A stretch of 20,975 bases of DNA from JAIVJN01 sp036732565. Lineage in GTDB: Bacteria > Acidobacteriota > Vicinamibacteria > Vicinamibacterales > UBA2999. The DNA lies in NCBI GenBank assembly GCA_036732565.1, contig DAINCF010000049.1, positions 1 to 20,975 of the forward strand, read 5' to 3'. Positions 8,435 to 16,689 of this stretch are shown here, in pieces. The translations under genes were made by a program, and so were the position numbers. The notes below the pieces were generated by a model that did not search any database, was not told the origin of the DNA, and saw nothing but the letters and a program-made list of their open reading frames with translations. Positions within the stretch are counted from its first letter, which is position 1. Every line of letters begins with the position of its first letter.

Positions 8435-9763
8435 ATGACCTACAAACACATCCCCATTGTCCTTCTCGCAGTCCTGGCGCTGGCATCGCTCGCCGTCGCT
8501 GAGCATCCTCCAGCGATCGCGGGTGGGCCTCTTGATGTGGGGGATACGGCCTGGCTCCTGACCGCGACGGGTCTCGTGCTCCTGATGACGCCGGGGCTCT
8601 CATTCTTCTACGGAGGAATGGTGAGCACCAAGAACGTCATCTCGACGATGCTGCAAAGCTTCATCGCGCTGGGCGTCATCAGTCTGGTGTGGGTCGTGGT
8701 TGGTTTCAGTCTCTGCTTCGGGACCAGCATCTACGGTCTGATTGGCGACCCGAGAACGTATTTCATGTTCCGCGGCGTCGGGGGTGCGACGCATCCCGAC
8801 CTGGCGCCAACCATTCCGCTCGTCGTCTTTGCCATGTTCCAGTTGAAGTTCGCGGTGATCACGCCAGCGCTGATCACCGGGTCGTTCGCCGAGCGCGTGC
8901 GCTTCTCGGCGTACCTCCTCTTCATCTGCCTGTTCAGTGTCTTCATCTACTCTCCGCTTGCGCATTGGACGTGGCACCCGAACGGATTCCTCAGGCAATG
9001 GGGTGTGCTCGATTTCGCGGGTGGCACCGTCGTGCACATGTCGGCAGGGTTCGCGGCGTTGGCGGGAGCGATTGTGCTAGGCCGCCGCCAGAGCCACGAA
9101 CAGGGGGCGGTCCACGCGCCTTCGAACATCCCGCACGTCTTGCTGGGCACCGGGATGCTGTGGTTCGGCTGGTTCGGCTTCAACGCCGGCTCCGCGCTCT
9201 CGGCGAATGGGACCGCCGCGATGGCGTTCGCCACGACGCACATGGCGTCGGCATCGGCCATGCTGGCCTGGATCCTCTTCGACGCGGCGCGCGGCCGACG
9301 GCCGTCAGCGCTGGGCGCGTGCATCGGCGCGGTCGTGGGCCTGGTCGCGATCACTCCAGCCGCGGGATTCGTCAGCATCGCGCACAGCATCTTCGTCGGG
9401 TTCGCGGCCAGCATCGTGAGCAACGTGGCGGTGCACTGGAAATCGCGGTCGACGCTCGACGATACGCTCGACGTCTTTCCGTGCCACGGGGTCGGCGGCA
9501 TCGTGGGGATGATCCTCACAGGCGTTCTCGCCCGCGACGTCGGCCTCCTCTGGGGCACGACGACGACGTTCACGTATCACATGCTGGCGCTCGTCATCGT
9601 CAGCGCGTTCAGCTTCCTGGGATCGCTGGTGCTGTTCCAGTTGACGGACTGGCTCGTGCCGATCCGCGTCACCGCGGCGCAAGAAGCCGTCGGCCTCGAC
9701 CTGAGTCAGCACGGCGAGTTCCTCGAGGTGGAACCACGGCGCCAGTTCGGTCACACCGACTGA
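8435..9763 (+). CDS. amt: Ammonium transporter, Amt/MEP/Rh family
   Basis: The 442-residue protein should form a trimeric inner-membrane channel for ammonium uptake. An N-terminal signal-like segment ends near VAEHPP (about residue 22), as in E. coli AmtB. Eleven membrane helices follow. Key residues are present: D193 in DFAGGTVVHMSAG (equivalent to D160 of AmtB), the twin pore histidines H201 (VHMSAG) and H351 (CHGVGG), and the ITPALITGSFAERVRF and WFGWFGFNAGSAL signatures. The ribosome binding site is GAGGA (8426-8430), four bases from the ATG. The usual partner, a GlnK/GlnB PII gene, is not found next to it: the next gene is a convergent ankyrin gene 24 bases away. Control may instead involve the leader hairpin at 8371-8427. 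Confidence 0.95.
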   Translation: MTYKHIPIVLLAVLALASLAVAEHPPAIAGGPLDVGDTAWLLTATGLVLLMTPGLSFFYGGMVSTKNVISTMLQSFIALGVISLVWVVVGFSLCFGTSIYGLIGDPRTYFMFRGVGGATHPDLAPTIPLVVFAMFQLKFAVITPALITGSFAERVRFSAYLLFICLFSVFIYSPLAHWTWHPNGFLRQWGVLDFAGGTVVHMSAGFAALAGAIVLGRRQSHEQGAVHAPSNIPHVLLGTGMLWFGWFGFNAGSALSANGTAAMAFATTHMASASAMLAWILFDAARGRRPSALGACIGAVVGLVAITPAAGFVSIAHSIFVGFAASIVSNVAVHWKSRSTLDDTLDVFPCHGVGGIVGMILTGVLARDVGLLWGTTTTFTYHMLALVIVSAFSFLGSLVLFQLTDWLVPIRVTAAQEAVGLDLSQHGEFLEVEPRRQFGHTD

Positions 9764-9787
9764 TGAGCGACGCCTCGAGTAGCCAAC

Positions 9788-11002
9788 TCATTCGATCGCT
9801 CCTCGTTCACGCAGGAACGCGACAGTTCTGCCTTCGGAATGTGAGTCGCTCTGAAACCGTAGCGCGTACCCCAGCGGCGTGCATTCGACGACTTCGTCCG
9901 GCCGTTCATAGTGTCCAGGGAGTTTCACGGACACGGTGAGGTCGGCGCCTCGGTCTGACAACAGGTGCGCCATCGGGAGTCCACCATCGCCGAACTGTGT
10001 GACCGCATGGAAGATGGCCGTCTGGCCGCCGACGCCGGCACCATCCACCGTGGCTCGCGCGTTGACGTCGGCTCCGCGATCGAGCAGTAGCCGTGCGGCA
10101 TCAAGAACCCCGAACTCCGCGGCCACATGCAACAAAGTCGCTCCCTGAAGCAGGAGGCGGCGGGCGCCTGTGCTTCCGCAATCCAGTTCGGGAAATCGGC
10201 GCTGTACGAGCTGAGGATCGGCGTCGAGCTGCTCCGCCAGGCGATCGAGCGGTCGACGGAGGACGTCCAGCACGCCGGGCGCGTTGTACCTGGTCGTGGC
10301 GCCCGCGGCGAGCAGCACATCGATGCAGGCGCTCAGTCGATCCGGTGAGCGCCCGTAGGTACCGATCAAGTAGTCCAGTGCCGTGCCGCCACGGGCATGG
10401 CCATTCGGATTCGCGCCACGATCCAGAAGCCAGGTGAGCGCCTGCGGGTCCACGGACTCGCACGGCGCAAAGAGAATCGGGAAGTCTCCGTTCCACCGGG
10501 CATTGACATCCGCGCCGTACGAGACGAGCAGCTCCATCATCGGAATGCGATGGCCATTGAGCGCGGCCCTCATCAGGGGACCATCGCCGCCCTGGTGCAC
10601 ATCCGAGCCGTGCTCGAGCATCCACGCCGCCATGGCGAGGCGCGCGGCACTGGGCGGCTCCCAGGGGACCCGGCATTCTGCAACCCATGTCAGCGGTCCA
10701 CTCTTGCCATAGCCGAGTGGTGCCCGGTGCAGCTCGGGATGTCGGCTCATGAGCTCCTTGACGCGGGCGAGATCGTTGGTGTCGATCGCCTGCTTGAGCT
10801 GTCCGACCTCCTCGAGTGATTCGACGAACGCCTTGAGCTTGGGCCAACTCGGAAATCCATAGCGCCGTGCAATCGAGAGCTGCGCATCGGCGGTCGACCT
10901 CGCGGTGCCGGCCCTCACGAGGTCTTTCGCTTGGTCCTTGAGATGCCGGAGATTGGGACGCTCGGGAAGGGGGCGTGGCGCGGCGTGCGGGTCAGTCGAC
11001 AT
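9788..11002 (-). CDS. Ankyrin-repeat protein with conserved N-terminal helical module
   Basis: The 404-residue protein has no signal peptide and is probably cytoplasmic. Residues about 11-62 (RPNLRHLKDQAKDLVRA...DAQLSIARRYGFPSWPKLKAFVE) form a short helical module that I recall at the front of many bacterial ankyrin proteins. Ankyrin repeats follow from about 70 to 404, clearest at LLVSYGADVNAR (158-169), LLDRGANPNGHARGGTALD (192-210), ATLLHVAAEFGVLDAARLL (288-306) and LLDRGADVNAR (306-316). The start has an excellent ribosome binding site, AAAGGAGG (11008-11015), five bases upstream. A sigma-70-like promoter sits at 11131-11159. It should mediate protein-protein contacts; no partner can be named. 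It is transcribed toward the ammonium transporter gene. Confidence 0.85.
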   Translation of the reverse strand: MSTDPHAAPRPLPERPNLRHLKDQAKDLVRAGTARSTADAQLSIARRYGFPSWPKLKAFVESLEEVGQLKQAIDTNDLARVKELMSRHPELHRAPLGYGKSGPLTWVAECRVPWEPPSAARLAMAAWMLEHGSDVHQGGDGPLMRAALNGHRIPMMELLVSYGADVNARWNGDFPILFAPCESVDPQALTWLLDRGANPNGHARGGTALDYLIGTYGRSPDRLSACIDVLLAAGATTRYNAPGVLDVLRRPLDRLAEQLDADPQLVQRRFPELDCGSTGARRLLLQGATLLHVAAEFGVLDAARLLLDRGADVNARATVDGAGVGGQTAIFHAVTQFGDGGLPMAHLLSDRGADLTVSVKLPGHYERPDEVVECTPLGYALRFQSDSHSEGRTVAFLRERGAIE

Positions 11003-11130
11003 AGCGACCTCCTTTCATCGAAGCGCCCGGTGTCCGCACAAACGGGCTGAAAGAAGGTTCGCGAGACTTCGGCAGAACAGGTGGGCTTCTACCCTTTCCG
11101 CGGACCGGCTGCGTCCTTGTACGCAAGGGC

Positions 11131-11159
11131 AGCGTAGTCCGATCGCCGCGACGAGTCAA
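11131..11159 (-). promoter_or_regulatory. Candidate promoter of the ankyrin gene
   Basis: On the minus strand TTGACT (11154-11159) and TACGCT (11131-11136) are 17 bases apart. The -35 matches 5 of 6 positions and the -10 only 3 of 6. The -35 hexamer is identical to that at 3633-3638. A small CCTTG/CAAGG hairpin (11115-11128) lies around the predicted transcript start. The 286-base gap 11003-11288 also has to hold the promoter of the divergent YfiR-like gene; I found only a TATACA at 11218-11223 without a matching -35. Confidence 0.4.
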
Positions 11160-11288
11160 AGCGAGAGCGGCTGCCGGCGCCAGTTGCCCGGGCGACAGGT
11201 TCTCGCTAAGTCGTTGATATACAGAATCTTGCCGTCGACGTTCGCCTCCCCTGCAGTCCTCGGCCCGCTCCGCCGATAAGCCTGTGGG

Positions 11289-11960
11289 ATGCTCGTCCGT
11301 TTCAATGATGGTGCGCCGGTCCAGCCTGCTGCCCGGCCAGACGGTGCCAACGCTGATGGCCGCCGCCGCTTTTCGCGCAGCGTTCGGATTGGCGCGGTCG
11401 TCAGCCTGCTGCTGCTCCTGCTCTCGCCCCACACCGTCGGGCAGGACGTGACCGAAGTCTCACTCAAAGCGGCGTTCATCTACAACTTCACCAAGTTCAC
11501 GGACTGGCCGGCCGAAGTGCTGGCGCCTTCGGCGCCCCTGCTGGCGTGTGTCCTCGGCGATCCGGCGATGGCGGACGCGCTCGCACGAGCGGTCAAAGGT
11601 CGAGACGCCGGCGGCCACGGGTTTGGCGTGTCGCGGGTCACGGCGTCTGACGCCGCGTTGAAGACGTGTCACCTGTTGTACGTGTCCGGCGTACCGGTCG
11701 GTCAAGCCGTCGAGGTGACCAATGGGCTGCAAACCACGCCGGTGCTCACCATCAGTGATATCGACAACTTCGCCAATCGCGGAGGCATCGCGCAGTTCTT
11801 CTTCGAGAACGGCAGGATGCGCTTCGCCATCAATCTGGGCGCCGCTCGCCGGGCGCGGCTCCAACTCAGTTCGAAGCTTCTGGCGCTGGCGGTGATCGTC
11901 GATCCACCCACCCAGCCCGTCGACGATGGTTTCTTGAATATGGATGGGTTTCAGCGATGA
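11289..11960 (+). CDS. YfiR-like (DUF4154) periplasmic protein
   Basis: The 223-residue protein has a hydrophobic segment at about residues 33-46 followed by GQDVTEVSLK, consistent with a late signal peptide. The YfiR core then begins with KAAFIYNFTKFTDWP (60-74) and ends with PVLTISDIDNFANRGG (151-166), FFENGRMRFAINLGAA (171-186) and the LQLSSKLLALA helix (191-201), all typical of the family. In Pseudomonas, YfiR is a periplasmic repressor of the diguanylate cyclase YfiN. No cyclase, kinase or other YfiN-like gene is present here. The stop overlaps the start of the TonB-dependent receptor gene by ATGA, so the two are coupled. The long basic N-terminal extension (1-32) makes the ATG at 11289 doubtful, but no other in-frame ATG precedes the core. 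Confidence 0.85.
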   Translation: MLVRFNDGAPVQPAARPDGANADGRRRFSRSVRIGAVVSLLLLLLSPHTVGQDVTEVSLKAAFIYNFTKFTDWPAEVLAPSAPLLACVLGDPAMADALARAVKGRDAGGHGFGVSRVTASDAALKTCHLLYVSGVPVGQAVEVTNGLQTTPVLTISDIDNFANRGGIAQFFFENGRMRFAINLGAARRARLQLSSKLLALAVIVDPPTQPVDDGFLNMDGFQR

Positions 11961-13966
11961 GGCGGCGCGCGGGTTTGCTCACGGGCGTGATGGTCGTCAT
12001 GGCGCTGGCGGTCTGCTGGCCGACAGGCGTCAACGCGCAAGCTCTCCTCGAACTGCCGCTCGAAAATCTCATGCGGCTCGACGCCGGCCGGGTCTACGGC
12101 GCATCGGAGCGGGCGCAACCGGTCACTGAAGCGCCAGCCTCGGTCTCGTTCATCACCGCGGAAGAGATCGAGCGCTACGGGTATCGCACGCTCGCCGACA
12201 TCCTGCGCGGCGTCCGCGGCTTGTACGTCACCAACGACCGCAACTTCAGCTTCCTTGGGGCGCGTGGCTTCGGCAAGCCGGGCGACTACAACAGCCGCAT
12301 CCTGCTGCTCGTCAACGGCCATCGCGTGAACGACAACGTCTTCGGCCAGGCGGAGATCGGGGCGGAGTTCGGCCTGGATCCCGCGATGTTCGAGCGCGTC
12401 GAGATCATCCGCGGCCCAGCCTCGTCGCTGTACGGCGACAGCGCCTTCTTCGCCGTGGTGAACGTCATCACCAAGACCGGCGCCTCGCTGAACGGCGCCT
12501 CCGTCGCGGTCGACGCCGGCACGCTCGACACGGGACTGCTGCGTGGCAGCGTCGGCCATCGCTTCATCAACGGCGCGGATGTGGCGATCTCGGCCTCGGT
12601 CGAGGGAAGCGGTGGCGTAGAGCGTCTCTACTACCCGGAATTCGATAGTCCGGACACCAACAACGGCATCGCCGAGGGGCTGGACGGCGAGCGTGCGGGC
12701 CAGTTCTACGGGCGTTTCGGCTTCAAGAATCTCGTGATGACGGCCGCGTACGGCAGCCGTCGTCGCGATGTGCCGACCGCGTCTTTCGGTTCGCTGTTCA
12801 ATGAGCAAGTGTTCCGCGAGCGAACGACCGATCGTCATACGCTGCTCGACGCCGAGTACGCCCTACTGTTCGACGGCACGCGCCTGGATCTCCGCGGATC
12901 GTACGACCGGTTCACCTACGACGGCATCTACCCGTTCGCGGGCGAGACGCCGGAGCAACCGCTGGTCGGGCACCAAAACGTCATTGGTACGCGCTGGACT
13001 GCGGGCGCGCGGGTGACGCGCTCGCTTCCGTGGCGCCAGACGCTGAAGGCCGGGGTCGAGTTCATCGACAACCTGAAACAGAATCAGTTCACGGAGTACT
13101 TGGATCCGCCGACGGTATTGCTCGACAGCCCACGCTCGTCGACGCAGTACGCGGTCTACGGGCAAGACGAACTGAAGCTGTCACGCTGGCTCATCCTGAA
13201 CGTCGGCTTGCGGTATGACGGTTACGAGGATTTCTCGCGTGTCACGCCGCGTACTGCCGTGATCTTCATGCCCTCGTCGTACCAGTCGTTCAAGTACTTG
13301 TATGGTGGGGCCTTTCGCGCGCCGAACGCCTACGAGCTCAACGCGTTCTACTTCGGCGACCGCGTCTCAGAGCTTCGTCCAGAGACGATTGCCACGCACG
13401 AAATCGTGTGGGAACGCTATACCGGCGACTGGCTGCGCACCTCGGTGTCGACTTACTGGTACAACGCGAATCGCTTGATTACCCTGATCGAAGATCCGGA
13501 GGCGTTCCTCGGTGCCACCTATGTGAACGAGCGAAAGGTCAACGCTCGCGGCCTCGAAGCCGAGGCACAGATGCGTCTGGGAGGCGGCCTCGAAGGCGTG
13601 GTCAGCTATGCAATGCAGGAGGCGCGCGACCAGGACACCGACGAGTCGCTGCCGAACTCCCCTCGCCACATGGGCAAGCTGCGGTTGTCACGGCCATTTT
13701 CCACGCCAGGATCATCCCTGGCCTTTGAGCTCTCGGCGCTGTCGAGCCGCACGACGCTGAACGGCAACACCGTGGGCGCGGTGGCGACCGCGAACATCAA
13801 CGTCATCCAGCCGTTGAGCCCGTCGTTGCGGGTGGTCGGGAACATCTCGAACCTGTTCAACCATGAGTACGGCGACCCCGCCTCGGATCAGCATCGGCAG
13901 GATACCATTCCGCAGAACGGCCGGACCTTCCGCATCGGCGTCCGCTGGACGTTGCCCGGCTGGTAA
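11957..13966 (+). CDS. TonB-dependent outer-membrane receptor
   Basis: The 669-residue protein should be a 22-stranded outer-membrane barrel gated by a plug and energised by TonB. A signal peptide covers residues 1-27 (VNA-QA). The plug domain (about 56-173) has the usual blocks: EAPASVSFITAEEIERYGYR, TLADILRGVRGLYV, ILLLVNGHRVND, FERVEIIRGPASSLYGDSAF and VVNVITK. Barrel strands continue to the C-terminus, which ends ...FRIGVRWTLPGW with alternating aromatic residues. The last residue is Trp rather than the more common Phe. No clear TonB box is visible in the short stretch before the plug. The coupling to a YfiR-like gene is a recurrent arrangement for this plug subtype (EAPA.V..IT.EEI..YG). 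The substrate is unknown; no siderophore, heme or vitamin gene lies nearby. Confidence 0.92.
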   Translation: MRRRAGLLTGVMVVMALAVCWPTGVNAQALLELPLENLMRLDAGRVYGASERAQPVTEAPASVSFITAEEIERYGYRTLADILRGVRGLYVTNDRNFSFLGARGFGKPGDYNSRILLLVNGHRVNDNVFGQAEIGAEFGLDPAMFERVEIIRGPASSLYGDSAFFAVVNVITKTGASLNGASVAVDAGTLDTGLLRGSVGHRFINGADVAISASVEGSGGVERLYYPEFDSPDTNNGIAEGLDGERAGQFYGRFGFKNLVMTAAYGSRRRDVPTASFGSLFNEQVFRERTTDRHTLLDAEYALLFDGTRLDLRGSYDRFTYDGIYPFAGETPEQPLVGHQNVIGTRWTAGARVTRSLPWRQTLKAGVEFIDNLKQNQFTEYLDPPTVLLDSPRSSTQYAVYGQDELKLSRWLILNVGLRYDGYEDFSRVTPRTAVIFMPSSYQSFKYLYGGAFRAPNAYELNAFYFGDRVSELRPETIATHEIVWERYTGDWLRTSVSTYWYNANRLITLIEDPEAFLGATYVNERKVNARGLEAEAQMRLGGGLEGVVSYAMQEARDQDTDESLPNSPRHMGKLRLSRPFSTPGSSLAFELSALSSRTTLNGNTVGAVATANINVIQPLSPSLRVVGNISNLFNHEYGDPASDQHRQDTIPQNGRTFRIGVRWTLPGW

Positions 13967-14054
13967 ACCGGCGGCGCCATCCTCCTACGGTCCGACGCGA
14001 AGATCCGCGAAAGGCGCGGTAAACTAGTGCCGTCGCGTGATCTTCTCGACCATC

Positions 14055-14083
14055 GCTAGAGAAGGATCTGCGAATCCTCTAGC
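14055..14083 (+). promoter_or_regulatory. Hairpin just before the GTG start of the adenylate-forming gene
   Basis: GCTAGAG (14055-14061) pairs with CTCTAGC (14077-14083), and GAT (14065-14067) with ATC (14074-14076), around a six-base loop. Only two bases separate the structure from GTG 14086. The single purine-rich motif, GAAGGA (14061-14066), lies inside it and is 19 bases from the start codon, too far for a normal ribosome binding site unless the hairpin folds. A second small stem, CCGCG/CGCGG (14005-14019), lies upstream in the same 119-base gap. Confidence 0.5.
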
Positions 14084-14085
14084 CC

Positions 14086-15522
14086 GTGCGTAATCCGGCG
14101 CAGTCTCTGCGCGAACTCCAGTCGTTGCCTGGCGGGCCATCCGTCGACCGCTCATCACTCGTCGTGCGCTCGCAACAACGGGCGGTCGAGCAGTTTCGCC
14201 GTGCGGCGGCGACGGTGCCCTTCTACAAACGACTCCTCGCCAGGCGCGGGATCCGGCCGGTGCAGGTCACTGACATCGAGGCATTCCGTACGGCGGTTCC
14301 AATCATCGGGAAGCGCGACGTGTTCGCCTCGCATCCGCTCGCGGACCTGCTGGTCGACGGCTCGCTGGACGGCATCGCGACGCTCGTATCGAGCTCGGGC
14401 CTGACCGCGCAGTCGTTCTCGTTGGGGATGATCGACCGGAAGGGCACGCGGTCGATGGTCCGGTCCATCGATCGGTTCTTCGACACGTCGTTCCAGACCA
14501 CGCACAAGAAAACGTTCGTGATCAACACCTGTGCGATGGGCGTTACGATTCCGACGTCCCTGCCTGGCATCAACTTGTCGGTGCGCAGCGACAAGGCACT
14601 GGCGCTGCTTCGGGCGCTCCGACCGTACTACCGCCAGTTCATCGTCACCAGTGACGTCTACTTTCTCAAGAAGCTGATCGAGGAGGGCCGGAGTGCCGGC
14701 ATGCGCTGGAGCCGCTGGCCCGTTCAGTTCGTGATCGGCGGTGAATGGTTCCCGGAAAGCTACCGGCAGTATCTGGACTCTCTCCTGCAGGTTGATCCGC
14801 GCCGCCGTCTGCCAACACGTATTCTGGGTTCGATGGGGGCAGCCGAACTCGGGTTCAACCTGTGCTTCGAGACCCACGACACGGTTCGCCTGCGGCAGCT
14901 GGCGGCGTCGGATGAACGCCTCCGTGACGCGCTGTTCGGGCCCGTAGACACTGTTCCCATGATCGGCCACTACGACCCGCGCCGGTGGTTCATTGAGCTG
15001 ACCCCTACGCAGGAGCTCGGACCGGGCGGCGGAACGTTCGCGTTCACGAGCGTGGGTCTGGACGCCGTCATGCCCTTGGTGCGGTACCAGACAGGCGATT
15101 GTGGCTACATTCTGCCTTTTGGCCGCGTCCGCGAGATCCTCCGCAGGTTGAGGTACGACGCGTATGTCCCCAGCCTTGCCTATCCGCTCATGGCAGTGGC
15201 GGGCCGGACAGGTCAGTCGCTGACGGTCGCGGGCAAGACCATTCGCATGGAGTTTCTGCGTGCGGTGTTGTATTCCGATCGCAGCTTGGCAGCGGCGACG
15301 ACCGGCCAGTTTCACGCGACGGTACGAGGACGCCGGTTGCACCTCCGCATTCAGATGCAACCCGCTACAGAGCTTGGACGGGCAACGATCCAGGCACAGT
15401 TTTCATCGCTGTTGAACAGGCATGTCCCGGCCGTGGTAAGCGCCGTGCCGTACTTCGACTTTCGCGAGGTCCTGTCCGTCGACTACGAACGAAAATTTCG
15501 TCACAGGGTCCGCGAGGCATGA
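14086..15522 (+). CDS. Adenylate-forming enzyme-like protein, PaaK/F390-synthetase family
   Basis: The 478-residue protein is cytoplasmic by sequence. It resembles phenylacetate-CoA ligase and coenzyme-F390-synthetase-like enzymes, which activate a carboxylate as an acyl-adenylate. Evidence is FYKRLLARRGI (46-56), a Ser-rich loop SSSGLTAQS (102-110), SMGAAELGF (249-257) at the place of the YGxxE motif, VRYQTGD (332-338) matching the RxRTGD nucleotide-binding block, GRTG (373-376), and a C-terminal Lys (K470) in ERKFRHR. The loop departs from the usual SSGTTGKP: the second Thr-Gly and the Lys are missing, so ATP use may be altered. A TAG at 14080-14082 rules out earlier starts; GTG 14086 has no close ribosome binding site. 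It faces the desaturase/acyltransferase pair, suggesting a role in supplying or loading an acyl or amino-acid substrate. Confidence 0.75.
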   Translation: MRNPAQSLRELQSLPGGPSVDRSSLVVRSQQRAVEQFRRAAATVPFYKRLLARRGIRPVQVTDIEAFRTAVPIIGKRDVFASHPLADLLVDGSLDGIATLVSSSGLTAQSFSLGMIDRKGTRSMVRSIDRFFDTSFQTTHKKTFVINTCAMGVTIPTSLPGINLSVRSDKALALLRALRPYYRQFIVTSDVYFLKKLIEEGRSAGMRWSRWPVQFVIGGEWFPESYRQYLDSLLQVDPRRRLPTRILGSMGAAELGFNLCFETHDTVRLRQLAASDERLRDALFGPVDTVPMIGHYDPRRWFIELTPTQELGPGGGTFAFTSVGLDAVMPLVRYQTGDCGYILPFGRVREILRRLRYDAYVPSLAYPLMAVAGRTGQSLTVAGKTIRMEFLRAVLYSDRSLAAATTGQFHATVRGRRLHLRIQMQPATELGRATIQAQFSSLLNRHVPAVVSAVPYFDFREVLSVDYERKFRHRVREA

Positions 15523-15551
15523 CGTATCAGCCCATCCTTCGAGCCTGAGCG

Positions 15552-15577
15552 CCGTCGGTATCGACACGATCCGACGG
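15552..15577. terminator. Hairpin between convergent genes, possible bidirectional terminator
   Basis: CCGTCGG (15552-15558) pairs with CCGACGG (15571-15577), and ATCG (15560-15563) with CGAT (15567-15570) across an ACA loop, leaving one bulged T at 15559. This 11-bp stem sits in the 62-base gap between the convergent stop codons at 15522 and 15585. No T-run follows on either strand, so it is at best a non-canonical terminator. Confidence 0.45.
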
Positions 15578-15584
15578 TGTCCCG

Positions 15585-16625
15585 CTACAGGGCCCGCGCG
15601 TGGCTCCCAACGCACTCCCGGAGAACGCCCCAGTACGTCGATGTGAGATGAGCCTTGGACTGGAACCCGGGGTCTTTCATCAACAATGCGTGGAGCGCTG
15701 GGAGACGGGAGGACGGTACACTGGGGTAAAGGTGATGCTCCAGGTGATAGTTGACGTTCCTGGGAGCGACGAACCACTTCTCGAAAATCGAGGGGAGTGT
15801 CGTTCTGGTCCGCGTGTACACGTGGTCGTTTTCGATGGCAAAATGCTCAGCAATACTACGGATTCGCAGAATCATCTTGAGCCACGTCAAGGTCGGAAGG
15901 ATCCAGAGCAGGAGAAACATCGGCCACAGGCGGAAATAGGTGACAATCACAAGGACGAGGATGTAGTAGAGCACCCTCATCATCGCGTAGTAATCAGTCC
16001 TTTGGGACTTCTCTTTCGTTTCATCCGATAGATCGACGGCCTCTAAGATCTGCTGATGCGTATTCAGCCCCAACACATCCCTGAGGAGCAGTAGGCCGAG
16101 CGCGGTCCAGGTCTTCGGGAACACCCACTCAGCGTGCTGTTTTCGCATCAAGTCTGGATCTCGATCCGTATTCACATGACGATGGTGTGCGAAGTGAGGA
16201 CCGCGGTACGCGTGCGTGGTGATGAAGAGCGGCCAGGCCAGGAACACTTCGGAGACGATCTCGTTCACCTTCCGGTTCCTGAACAGATGATAGTGCGCAC
16301 CTTCATGCACGAGGATTGCCAAGGCATGTTGCCTGGCGCCGATCCACATCACAACGATGGGTAAGAGAAACGGATTCGAAAATCGCACGTAGAGGACGAT
16401 GGCGATCGCGATGGCGAACCACTCCGATACGATGGCCGCGACGCTCTCGAGTTGGTTGATGGTCGAGAGCTCCTTCACAACGCGTGAAGACAGACGCGCT
16501 GGAATATCGCCTTTGTAGGTATCGGCTTCCGTGCCCCGTTGCGGGGTCTCTTGACTAGACATGGCCATGTGATGTGCTGCTGCCCCAAAGTGGCACGGCA
16601 CCGCAAAAACACCTGCCGTAGCCAT
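15585..16625 (-). CDS. Membrane fatty-acid desaturase / hydroxylase-like di-iron enzyme
   Basis: The 346-residue protein is an integral-membrane di-iron oxygenase that should introduce a double bond (or hydroxyl) into an acyl chain. All three histidine boxes are present: H107-EGA-H111-Y-H113, H144-FA-HH-R-H150 with NTDRDPD beside it, and H294-LE-HH298 within NYHLEHHLYPSVP. Hydrophobic helices lie at about 62-80, 84-105, 125-137 and 215-250. The start is uncertain: ATG 16625 has a GGCGG-like site five bases upstream but encodes an odd 21-residue lead; ATGs at 16568 and 16562 are alternatives. It is co-directional with, and 64 bases downstream of, the LuxI-fold acyltransferase, so the two are likely an operon. 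Position of the double bond cannot be read. Confidence 0.88.
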   Translation of the reverse strand: MATAGVFAVPCHFGAAAHHMAMSSQETPQRGTEADTYKGDIPARLSSRVVKELSTINQLESVAAIVSEWFAIAIAIVLYVRFSNPFLLPIVVMWIGARQHALAILVHEGAHYHLFRNRKVNEIVSEVFLAWPLFITTHAYRGPHFAHHRHVNTDRDPDLMRKQHAEWVFPKTWTALGLLLLRDVLGLNTHQQILEAVDLSDETKEKSQRTDYYAMMRVLYYILVLVIVTYFRLWPMFLLLWILPTLTWLKMILRIRSIAEHFAIENDHVYTRTRTTLPSIFEKWFVAPRNVNYHLEHHLYPSVPSSRLPALHALLMKDPGFQSKAHLTSTYWGVLRECVGSHARAL

Positions 16626-16689
16626 TGGGTCCGCCCGGGGAGGGCCCTGGCGAACATTTATTGCGCGATCACGAGTGTGGCGCAGGCGG

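Noticed and set aside
14155..15360. A 401-codon minus-strand frame opposite the adenylate-forming gene
   Set aside because: Its product has no recognisable motif and is dominated by Arg, Gln and His, typical of an antisense frame; the plus-strand frame carries VRYQTGD and other family motifs.
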